DNA of 24,160 nucleotides from Polysphondylium violaceum (lineage: Eukaryota > Evosea > Eumycetozoa > Dictyosteliales > Dictyosteliaceae), in contig AJWJ01000363.1 of assembly GCA_000277445.1 (NCBI GenBank), positions 1-24,160 of the forward strand. Direction: 5' to 3'. A program made the position numbers and the translations under genes. The first letter of the stretch is position 1. Each line of letters opens with the position of its first letter. Shown in pieces: positions 16,730 to 24,160 of this stretch. The notes below the pieces were generated by a model. The model saw only the letters and a list, made by a program, of their open reading frames with translations, had not been told where the DNA came from and searched no databases.

Positions 16730-18608
16730 ATGTATAAAAAGTTATTAAGTGGTTCTACTTTAATAAACATTAGAAAACAATGTAAAGGTGATATAGTTTA
16801 TCAGCAGTTGAGTAGATTATATACAACATCAACATTGGATCTTGATAACAATAACAACAATAGTAAAAGATCGACTGTCGATCATATCAATAAAGATAGT
16901 ATTAGTCATACAAAGAGTAATAATACACATATAAATAGTACATTATTGAATAGTAACAATAGTAATAGTATATATAAAAGTAATAGTAGTAAAATTAAAA
17001 AAGATTCAAAGATATATTTATCAAAAGCTGAAAAAGAGATCATTGATTTCGTTTGTAATGTACCAAAGTTAATAAATAGAGATGATATTGTAATTAGAAT
17101 TGCTGGTGGTTGGGTGAGAGATAAAGTAGGCATTACAATACACTGTACAATGTAAAGGATAATATATTAATCATATCATTAATATATATATTTATACATA
17201 CGTATAGTTGATAAATAAAAATGAATCAACTATATATGATTTAGATTTTGCATTGGAGAATATATCTGGTGAAGAATTTGTAAAGTTGCTATCACAATAC
17301 ATAGGAGGTAGAACTTTTATCACTAAAATGAATCCATCGAAATCGAAACACTTGGAAACTGCTTGCTTGGAAATAGACGGTTTTTCATTGGAATTCAATG
17401 CACTAAGAACTGATCAATACACCCAACACACTAGAATACCTGTCATTATACGGGGTACTCCTAAAGAAGATGCAATGAGACGAGATATCACTATCAATTG
17501 TTTGTTTTATAATTTAAATACAAAAGAAATTGAAGATCAAACTGGTATGGGTATAGATGATCTAGAACAAGGTATTATTCGTACTCCTTTATGTCCCGAA
17601 GCTACATTAAATGATGATCCTCTTAGAGCATTAAGAGCAATTAGATTTTCATCTAGATTAAATTTTAAAATAGAACCAACTCTTTATAAAGTTATTCAAT
17701 CAAATGAAATTAAAGTATATATATAGAGATATTATATGATTACCATCATCTTTATACAACACTGTATATAGTTACTAATTAATAATGTAATATAGGAATT
17801 GGTTTCAAAAAAAGTTAGTAAAGAAAGAATTTTAATAGAGTATACAAAGATGATGAGTGATACAAGATTTAGTTTACAGTATTACAAGTATCTAGTTGAA
17901 ACAGGATTAATTCAAGTTATATTTAATAATAGTAGTTTACATTATTCTGATTCAATAGAATTTTTTAAAAATGGTACAACAGTTTTGAAACCATCAAAAA
18001 GAATAGAGAGTCTAGAGTATTTTACAACATTGATATTTATGAATGATTTTGTTAATGGTACAATAGATATCAATGGTGTATCAAAGTTGTTAAAAGAATT
18101 TAAATCAAGTAACAAAACATCACGAGAAATCCAATCACATTTATTGACAATCAGATCAATTGTTAAAGTTATAAATACATTTATAATTAAACAGCAGCAA
18201 CATAACTTTTCATTGGACCAATTTCTAATCGATGAGTTTAATTCAATCACCTTTGGTTTATTGGAAAGTCTTAAAGGAGATGATTTGTGGGAAACATCAA
18301 TACATTTATCGCGTGTTTATTTAACAACAACATCAAAAGGACAACAACAACAACAACAAGATAATCTTATCTTGTCTGGAAAGTTTTGGAATTCCTTTAC
18401 ATTGCTTTTAAAAGATAAATACCAACCAATATCCAAATCTGCTGCATTGGCGACTTTTGGTGATATTTCAAAAGCAAAATTACCGGTAAAAGAAATAGGA
18501 GATATTATGAAACAACTCTTTCACTGGCAATGGAGATCTCTCTGTCAGGGCACCCAGCCCACTCAAAGTGATGCTCTTGTCTATTTAAAGACTATATTTC
18601 TAAAATAG
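16730..18608 (+). CDS. CCA-adding tRNA nucleotidyltransferase, 571 aa, probably mitochondrial and cytosolic
   Basis: Three exons, 16730-17125, 17208-17714 and 17796-18608, join to 571 codons plus stop. The enzyme adds or repairs the 3' CCA of tRNAs. Class II polymerase-beta-type motifs are present: GGWVRDK at 126-132 and the metal-binding DLD at 143-145 (intron 1 falls between them), SLEFNALR, RRDITINCL at 223-231, and DDPLRALRAIRF at 268-279. VSKERILIEY follows at the start of exon 3. The first ~35 residues are basic with Ser/Thr/Leu and few acids, fitting a mitochondrial targeting signal, followed by a Asn/Ser-rich spacer to ~90; initiation at a downstream site could give a cytosolic form. 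The donor of intron 1 is GTAGGC. I chose ATG 16730 because the longer upstream frame has no ATG. The C-terminal body is diverged. Confidence 0.88.
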
Positions 18609-18683
18609 TTACATTCTCACTATACACAAGATAATAAAAAAAGATATTTTGGTGTACATCCAAAAGTCCAAAATTCATGAGAA

Positions 18684-18704
18684 AAACTTTTCCCAAAAGG
18701 TCCC
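18684..18704 (+). promoter_or_regulatory. Recurring AAACTTTTCCCAAAAGG-type motif, copy 2
   Basis: Lies about 150 bp upstream of the Gly-rich gene start. It matches 1195-1215 at 18 of 21 positions. Confidence 0.3.
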
Positions 18705-18851
18705 TTCAGATATTTTTGATTTTTTTTTTCATGATTTTTTTTTTTTCCCCACAATCTTAATCATGTGCACAGTAAATTATAATTAGTTTATTTCTTCTTC
18801 TTATTCTTTTGTAATATTATATATATAAAATATATTTTTGATTGGTTTGAA

Positions 18852-19109
18852 ATGCCACTTTTCGGTATTGGTGTTAATAATAATGATAAGCCTGGTCCAT
18901 ATGGTATCGGCAAGACAGGAACTCCATCCAATGGTGGTGGAGGTGGTGGTGGTGGTGTTGGCGGTGGTAGTTCAGGAACTCCTCCAGGCTTTCCAAACCC
19001 ATTCGGCAATGGTAAAGGGTAATATCATCTTTGTCACTCACTCACTCGTCTTCGTAATCATTTTATATTAATCACATTCCCCATTTACAAATTTAGATTT
19101 AAAGGTTAA
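18852..19109 (+). CDS. Small Gly-rich protein, about 59 aa
   Basis: Exon 1 (18852-19018) starts MPLFGIGVNNNDKPGPYG. It continues through a Gly run and a PPGFPNPFGNGKG stretch. A GTAATA donor at 19019 and an acceptor TTTAG at 19092-19096 would join it to a four-codon exon ending at TAA 19107-19109, giving the tail GKGFKG. Without splicing the frame stops at 19020-19022 after 56 residues; both forms are nearly identical. Composition (much higher GC than flanks) supports coding. Small Gly-rich proteins of this size are common in Dictyostelium and are often developmentally induced, but I cannot place this in a named family. The opposite-strand Pro-rich frame over the same bases is a shadow. Confidence 0.6.
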
Positions 19110-19312
19110 CATTGTATTCTTATTGAGGAATACACCCTATTTTTTCAATACATCAAATAAAGAGTACTTCTTGGACAGAAAAGTCTAATATTCTTTATAG
19201 ATCATTTAAAATCATAATAATAAGTAAAGTGTCAAAATTTTTTTCACATGACGAGATATTTGTTTAATTTTTTTTTTCTTTGCTTTTTTTTACTTTTTTT
19301 GATTGATAATTC

Positions 19313-21568
19313 ATGCACACAACCATGATAGATAACAATAACAAGAATATTAATAATTTATATAAAGAAATATTTAATAATAAATTTATTAGTAAAACAA
19401 TATTTTACAATGTTGTACACAATAGAATATGTAAAAATTACTATGACATTTGTTCAATAGATTGGATGATTAAACATCAGTATTATAATCTACTTTTATA
19501 CAAACTGGATAGAAACGAATACCTGTTACTCTCTGATAAAAGGGTTTTGTTTGATATAAGAGATTATCATGTATTTAAAAGAATGTTTGAACTTTATAAA
19601 GATTATTTTCCACCTTCACATCTTGCAAATATATCTCAATATCCCAGTTTATTGTATAGTAGTAGTAGTTTAGAGATTATACAATATTTAGTTGAAAATG
19701 GTTATGGTATAGATCTAGTATCAACAATGATCGAACTTGGTTGGTCTTATAAAAACTATAGTTTGATAAAGTACCTAGTCACACACTTTGGACATCTTCA
19801 AACACAGACTCATCAAAAAGAAGTTAAACAATCTGATCAATTTATAATTACTTGTTTAGATAAATCCATTCAATTCCAACAAATTGATATGGTTCAATTC
19901 TTTTTACAAGAAAAGTATATTGTAGAAAATATGGATGAGTCTTCTAAATCTCTGTTGTTGACTAGAGCTTTCTCTCTTGGCAGTGTTGAATGCTTTAAAT
20001 TGATATATCAACACTATCCCTGTGATCCTTGTTTAGAATGGTTTACTAGTAATACTGGCAAAGATCTCTTTGAAATGATAAAATATGTAGTATCAACATT
20101 TAAAGAGAAGATCAAAGTTGGATGGTTACATGCATTTTGTAAATCTGTATCTCTTCATCACAACTATGAAGCACTCTTTTATTTGGTAGATGAGAAAATA
20201 GTTGGACAAGAGGTTTTATATTTCCCTAATTTGGCTATCAATGCGTTTGTGATACAAAGACTAGATTTCTATGATAGATGTAAAACAGAAAACACACATC
20301 TCTCCTGTTTATCTGTTTCAAATGTGCGTGGAGCATTGGATAGCATTGAAAAAACCAAAGAATTGATAAAAGAGAAGGGACTAAAGGTGACACCCCATTG
20401 TATGAATATGGCAACCAACGAGACAAGAAAACATATGCCAGAGTTGATGGAATTGTTATGGAGTCATTTGGGTCAATCTTATAAAGAGGCTACATTGGCA
20501 TCTCTATTAAATTCTGCCTGTTTTAGAAATAGTTTTAAACTTTTAGACTTTTGTTTTAAACATTCTACAAATTTCACTATTAAACGCTACAATTGGCCAA
20601 CGTTTATATATTCCGATCAATCCCTACCTTTTGTTCAATTATATTTAAACTCTTTTAAAATTGAAATTGATGATAATGATCAACAAAATTTACAAGCTCT
20701 TGGACAATCTATAAAATATGGCGCCGTTCAATTATTTTATTTTCTATTCTCAAAATTAAAACCATCTACTGTTGAAAATAGTTTGTCTATGGATCCATTG
20801 TATGAGATGGCCGTTTCCTTTTCTCGCTTTGAAATCTTGGAATTTTTAATTGGTAAAAAGATTCCTCATAATAATGTGGTCATTGGATATTCAAAGAGTA
20901 TTGAAATGATAAAGCTATTGATTGATAATGGTCACACTTTTAATTATCAATCTTTGGCTAATTTGGTTTCAAGTGACATTCAAGTTTTGAATTATTTTTT
21001 TTATCAAACAAAGTCACCCTTTCAAGTTGGACCAATAGATGAAGCAATCATTAAATCTATAAAGTTGTTAAAAATACAGCATTTTAAACTTTTAATAGAT
21101 AATGCCAATGAATTGTTTAAAGCCCGAGGTGCTGTTAGATTAATAATGGAGCATCTTGGTGGAAGTGGTCATTTGGAAATGCTTAAATATTTTGATGGCA
21201 AACTTGAACCAAGGGAAGATTTTTATCAAGAATGTTTTGATAAAGCCATTGAAAAGGGTCATTTGGAAATGGTAAAATATTTAATTGATACTTATGATCC
21301 TCAATGTTCAAGATTTATAAATAGAAGGAATTTAAAATTTTCTCAAGAAAATTCATTTATCTTAGAATTCTTGAAGCCTTATTTTTGTAAAAAGGACTCA
21401 AAGCTTTTAGAAAATATTACATTGGATCATTTTTATCATTTTAAATCTTCTAATCTTACTCTTGAACAAACAAAATTTGGTAAATATTTTATTCATTATA
21501 TATCTGAAATTTCTCCTTTTGTTTGTAAAAAAGGTTCCAAAATTTATAGATATTTTAGATTTAAATAA
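19313..21568 (+). CDS. Diverged ankyrin-repeat-type protein, up to 751 aa
   Basis: A single open exon of 751 codons. The start is ambiguous: ATG at 19313 (MHTTMIDNNN) or 19325 (MIDNNN); the second has the usual A at -3. Residues ~16-39 (LYKEIFNNKFISKTIFYNVV) form an amphipathic helix pair seen in many dictyostelid repeat proteins. Further on, degenerate ankyrin-like helices occur throughout (EIIQYLVENGYG, SLIKYLVTHFG, DMVQFFLQEKY, GHLEMLKYF, GHLEMVKYLIDTY). The family is large and lineage-expanded in social amoebae and its function is unknown; protein binding is the safe inference. It is the same orientation as the FNIP-type gene, with only 82 bp between them. AT content is high even in coding positions, unlike calnexin or purC/E. 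Confidence 0.75.
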   Translation: MHTTMIDNNNKNINNLYKEIFNNKFISKTIFYNVVHNRICKNYYDICSIDWMIKHQYYNLLLYKLDRNEYLLLSDKRVLFDIRDYHVFKRMFELYKDYFPPSHLANISQYPSLLYSSSSLEIIQYLVENGYGIDLVSTMIELGWSYKNYSLIKYLVTHFGHLQTQTHQKEVKQSDQFIITCLDKSIQFQQIDMVQFFLQEKYIVENMDESSKSLLLTRAFSLGSVECFKLIYQHYPCDPCLEWFTSNTGKDLFEMIKYVVSTFKEKIKVGWLHAFCKSVSLHHNYEALFYLVDEKIVGQEVLYFPNLAINAFVIQRLDFYDRCKTENTHLSCLSVSNVRGALDSIEKTKELIKEKGLKVTPHCMNMATNETRKHMPELMELLWSHLGQSYKEATLASLLNSACFRNSFKLLDFCFKHSTNFTIKRYNWPTFIYSDQSLPFVQLYLNSFKIEIDDNDQQNLQALGQSIKYGAVQLFYFLFSKLKPSTVENSLSMDPLYEMAVSFSRFEILEFLIGKKIPHNNVVIGYSKSIEMIKLLIDNGHTFNYQSLANLVSSDIQVLNYFFYQTKSPFQVGPIDEAIIKSIKLLKIQHFKLLIDNANELFKARGAVRLIMEHLGGSGHLEMLKYFDGKLEPREDFYQECFDKAIEKGHLEMVKYLIDTYDPQCSRFINRRNLKFSQENSFILEFLKPYFCKKDSKLLENITLDHFYHFKSSNLTLEQTKFGKYFIHYISEISPFVCKKGSKIYRYFRFK

Positions 21569-21650
21569 AAATTTCTCAGATTTGAGGCTATGGAATTTGA
21601 AGTAAAAAAAAAAAAAAAAAAATCATTTAAAAATCTTGTAATATTAAATA

Positions 21651-23390
21651 ATGCAATCAAATAATAAAACACCACAAATATCAATAAAAGATAGTGGAGT
21701 TGATTTATTTTATTCAATTTTTAGAAATAGTTTTTTAAAAAGAGTATTGATAAATAAAGTATTAGAAAACTCAATAATAGTGATAACAAATGATGATATA
21801 ATTAGTAATAGTAATAATAGTAAATATAAATATTTATCAAATATCTCAGCAATAGAAAAATTAGAAAATAATATATCAATTAGATTTTTAATTAATGATT
21901 TACAACAATTTAAGCAATATCTCAATAGTATATTTAAATATGTTATCAATGATTTAAAGTTTGGTGATGGATTTGATGTTTCAGTAACAAGTACAGTCAA
22001 TCAAGAGCCTGGACAACAATTAATACAATTTGATTTTAATCTATTACATCAAGATCTACATAGACTATCATTTTCAATAATGGATGGAGCAAAGTTTGGT
22101 GATGATATTGACAATGATGATAGTTGTATTATTACATTACCACCCAGCTTAACAGAATTAAATATGCAAGAAAGTTATAGATATAGATTTTATGAGGGGA
22201 TCTATAGATCACACTCCTATGATAGATTCTTATCAAATTTACCACAGAGTATTAAGAAGTTAACTCTCCCTTATAAGTATGTGATTGGTTTAGACAAATT
22301 AGTCTTACCTAATTCATTGTGCTATTTCAATTATCAGCCAAGAGATATAAATAATCTAAAGAAACTTGTAATGCCAACAAGAAAAAATCTACCATTGTCA
22401 TGTTTATGTTTTGATAATATTTTTATTAAAAGAACTCAGGATTTAGAATGGATACGTAACCATTCATGGTTCACAACATTGAACTTTGCAGTTGAAGATA
22501 ATGATAATGAGGGAGTTATCAAAGCAAATGTTATACCACCCAATATTGAACATCTAAATGCAAATAAGTATTTAATTGAACAAGGTTCTTTACCCCAAAC
22601 GTTAGTTAGTTTAAGTTTAAATGGGGACCATCCTTTATCTAATGGTATATTTCCGTCAGGACTCCATGTTTTACATATACATCACCTTCATCAAGAGTTG
22701 ATTAAACATCTATTACCAGAGTCGTTAGAAATTTTGACAATACAAAGGTGCAGTAAACCAATACCCCCAAATACCCTCCCAAGTAATCTCTTGAATCTCG
22801 ATTTGAGAATATATGAATTCAATTTTACTGTGGGTCTTTTTCCAAGTTCCCTCACTCAACTTTCAGTTACTAAATACAATAATTCCCTGGATCCATTTGT
22901 TCTTCCTCAATGTTTAAAGAAATTGAAGATCATCCAATTTAATAATCAATTAGTGGCTAATTCATTACCTCCTTCTCTTACCAAACTAAAGATCCCGGAG
23001 TATGATCGATCTTTTGATCTCCTATCACCCTTACCTAACTTGAAATCAATCGAGGTATATAAATTAAACGAATCAATTGTCGAATTAATATCAAATAACA
23101 TTCAAGATCTCAAGATATCTTTTAATAGAATGGATTATAATGTCAGTCTCTACCACACATCTATTAATAGGCTCTTTCTCAAATCTAATTCAAGTCTAAA
23201 ATCAAACCTCTATGCTCGTCTTTTACCTCAATCATTGGTCAAACTCAAAATCATTCATATTATCATTGAGCCCAATATGAATAGTATCTTACCCAATAGT
23301 TGTGTATATTTAGAAACAGATTTTATAAATTTAAATTTAGACCTTTTACCAAAATCTATAAAATATTTAAATAAAAAATTTATTAAATAA
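21651..23390 (+). CDS. FNIP-repeat-like protein, 579 aa
   Basis: A single open exon of 579 codons with ATG in AT-rich context (AATAATG). Residues ~19-42 (LFYSIFRNSFLKRVLINKVL) resemble the N-terminal helices of the neighbouring ankyrin-type protein. From ~163 the protein repeats the pattern LPxSLxxLxI, spaced 20-25 residues apart (LPPSLTEL, LPQSIKKL, LPNSLCYF, LPQTLVSL, LPESLEIL, LPSNLLNL, LPQCLKKL, LPPSLTKL, LPQSLVKL). This is the FNIP/IP22 repeat style found in great numbers in Dictyostelia. The repeats probably form a solenoid for protein binding; function is unknown. No signal peptide, membrane span or enzyme domain is seen. It may belong to a recently expanded, fast-evolving family. Confidence 0.78.
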   Translation: MQSNNKTPQISIKDSGVDLFYSIFRNSFLKRVLINKVLENSIIVITNDDIISNSNNSKYKYLSNISAIEKLENNISIRFLINDLQQFKQYLNSIFKYVINDLKFGDGFDVSVTSTVNQEPGQQLIQFDFNLLHQDLHRLSFSIMDGAKFGDDIDNDDSCIITLPPSLTELNMQESYRYRFYEGIYRSHSYDRFLSNLPQSIKKLTLPYKYVIGLDKLVLPNSLCYFNYQPRDINNLKKLVMPTRKNLPLSCLCFDNIFIKRTQDLEWIRNHSWFTTLNFAVEDNDNEGVIKANVIPPNIEHLNANKYLIEQGSLPQTLVSLSLNGDHPLSNGIFPSGLHVLHIHHLHQELIKHLLPESLEILTIQRCSKPIPPNTLPSNLLNLDLRIYEFNFTVGLFPSSLTQLSVTKYNNSLDPFVLPQCLKKLKIIQFNNQLVANSLPPSLTKLKIPEYDRSFDLLSPLPNLKSIEVYKLNESIVELISNNIQDLKISFNRMDYNVSLYHTSINRLFLKSNSSLKSNLYARLLPQSLVKLKIIHIIIEPNMNSILPNSCVYLETDFINLNLDLLPKSIKYLNKKFIK

Positions 23391-23502
23391 ATAAAGTTAA
23401 AGGTACCTTTCGCAGATCAAAGATTGATCATCACAAATCACATGAATGTAATGCAAAATGAATTTCCGTTTTTGGAAATAATTCATGCTGGATCTGAGAT
23501 AT

Positions 23503-23657
23503 GGATTTTCGAAAACATTAAAACTGCAAAAATATAAAAATAAATTTTCATTCGTTTTTAATCACCCCTAGTAACATACACATATAATCATATGATATCT
23601 TGTGAGCTCGGCAACCCTCCTTCATAATACAGATCTACACCTTATTGATCATCCATA
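23503..23657 (+). repeat. Diverged direct repeat, copy A
   Basis: By eye it aligns over its full length with copy B (23808-23952) with a few gaps: ATTTTC, AAAATAAA, TCATTCG, the GATATCTTGT block, CATAATAC/TATAATAC, and GATCTACACCTTAT then GATCATCCATA. The 3' part is a partial inverted repeat around CACCTTA. Confidence 0.7.
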
Positions 23658-23807
23658 ATTTATTAAAAAGAAATTTTATTTTTTTTTGAGTAGAAGAGAC
23701 AGTTTTATTGATGGGGTCTTTAACGTCATTGCCGTGTGGGCGTGAAGGGGGTGTTGAGTCTGTAATGGATGGAAATCCTCAAGTTAATCATTGCCCATTA
23801 TTTGGCA

Positions 23808-23952
23808 TGATTTTCAAAACATAAAAATAAAGATCATTCGTTCACCCATTGTAAACATACTCATATTATCATATTAGATATCTTGTAAGATAGGAAAACC
23901 ACCTCCATCTATAATACAATATATATGATCTACACCTTATAGATCATCCATA
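23808..23952 (+). repeat. Diverged direct repeat, copy B, with perfect 8-bp hairpin
   Basis: Partner of copy A. At 23925-23947 the arms ATGATCTA and TAGATCAT are perfectly complementary around the 7-base loop CACCTTA. Copy A keeps the same loop with imperfect arms. Confidence 0.7.
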
Positions 23953-24034
23953 TTTGTAATTAAAAGTCGTTGGGAAGCCTAAAACCGTCATGCTAAGGAC
24001 AAAAAAGTTTTCCCGATAAATGATTTTTTTAAAT

Positions 24035-24039
24035 AAAAA
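24035..24039 (-). terminator. RNA polymerase III terminator of tRNA-Glu
   Basis: Five T residues on the minus strand, one base after the tRNA discriminator base, fit a pol III terminator. Confidence 0.7.
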
Positions 24040-24040
24040 G

Positions 24041-24112
24041 CTCCCCATTCGGGAATCGAACCCGAGGTACCAGTGTGAAAGACTAGAGTGTTACCGACTA
24101 CACCAATGAGGA
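24041..24112 (-). tRNA. tRNA-Glu (anticodon UUC)
   Basis: The minus strand folds as a full cloverleaf of 72 bases, no intron. The acceptor stem is TCCTCAT with ATGGGGA (7 pairs, one T-G); the D stem GTGT/ACAC; the anticodon stem CTAGT/ACTGG around loop CTTTCAC (anticodon TTC at 24077-24079). The variable loop is TACC, and the T stem TCGGG/CCCGA surrounds TTCGATT. The discriminator is G and CCA is not encoded. A box and B box (GGTTCGATTCC) are internal. No external B-box copy is seen within the ~120 bp downstream. Confidence 0.95.
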
Positions 24113-24160
24113 ATTGGATGAGATAAAAAGAATCCTGCTTCAATTTACAACTACAACATA

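Larger units (their letters stand above)
23391..24034. other. Gene-free region with diverged direct repeats and a GC-rich patch
   Basis: About 640 bp between the FNIP-type gene and the tRNA. It holds two diverged repeat copies (23503-23657 and 23808-23952) and a GC-rich block between them (about 23711-23790, with GTGTGGGCGTG and GGGGGTGTTG). A weaker third GATC motif occurs at 23415-23432. No open frame with coding character was found. Confidence 0.55.

Noticed and set aside
18788-19009. Pro-rich minus-strand frame
   Set aside because: It is the reverse of the Gly codons of the plus-strand Gly-rich gene and runs into poly-Lys from an AT tract.
23391-24160. Class I small RNA or snRNA gene
   Set aside because: I looked for the CCTTACAGCAA-type motif and a DUSE-like upstream box on both strands and did not see them.
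23391-24160. tRNA-targeting retroelement next to tRNA-Glu
   Set aside because: No reverse transcriptase, terminal repeats or poly-A tail structure are visible; only short diverged noncoding repeats.

Overview
The window looks like nuclear DNA of a dictyostelid social amoeba. Genes are compact and moderately AT-rich, and the gaps between them are extremely AT-rich with long A and T runs. Introns are short (59-162 bp, one possible exception) and AT-rich with GT..AG ends. Proteins carry Asn, Gln, Ser and Thr runs. Several products are social-amoeba types: an N-myristoylated LrrA-like leucine-rich repeat protein, a PurC-PurE-PurK fusion, and a FNIP-repeat protein next to a diverged ankyrin-type protein. 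The species cannot be named from sequence alone.

Layout. 1-84 (+) is the end of an unknown gene. 464-781 (-) is a 105-residue unknown protein. 1603-4863 (+) is a five-exon purine-biosynthesis fusion that converges on the intronless lrrA-like gene at 4947-6491 (-). 7385-8737 (+) is a three-exon coiled-coil protein converging on calnexin at 8932-10482 (-). 10802-11038 (-) is a small Pro/Ser-rich protein. 11257-12629 (-) is a protein with two membrane segments. 13122-14643 (-) is a four-exon cysteine-dioxygenase-like protein. 15386-16534 (+) is a PX plus C2-like protein, 16730-18608 (+) a CCA-adding tRNA nucleotidyltransferase, and 18852-19109 (+) a small Gly-rich protein. 19313-21568 (+) and 21651-23390 (+) are the ankyrin-type and FNIP-type proteins. 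A tRNA-Glu(UUC) lies at 24041-24112 (-), behind a gene-free stretch holding two diverged copies of a ~150 bp repeat.

Most genes look like independent housekeeping units: purine synthesis, ER folding, tRNA 3'-end maturation, thiol metabolism and membrane-associated signalling. No operon-like pathway grouping is visible. The right end (ankyrin, FNIP, repeats, tRNA) has the character of a faster-evolving accessory region. Exon models were built by hand from splice signals and reading phase; every multi-exon model closes in frame.

I found no complete transposon, retroelement, CRISPR array or clear bacterial transfer. The points most worth a second look are the PurC-E-K fusion, the thiol-dioxygenase-like protein with an extra N-terminal domain and an apparent Ala at the crosslink Cys position, the shared N-terminus of the ankyrin and FNIP neighbours, the duplicated hairpin-bearing repeat beside the tRNA, and recurring promoter-like motifs.
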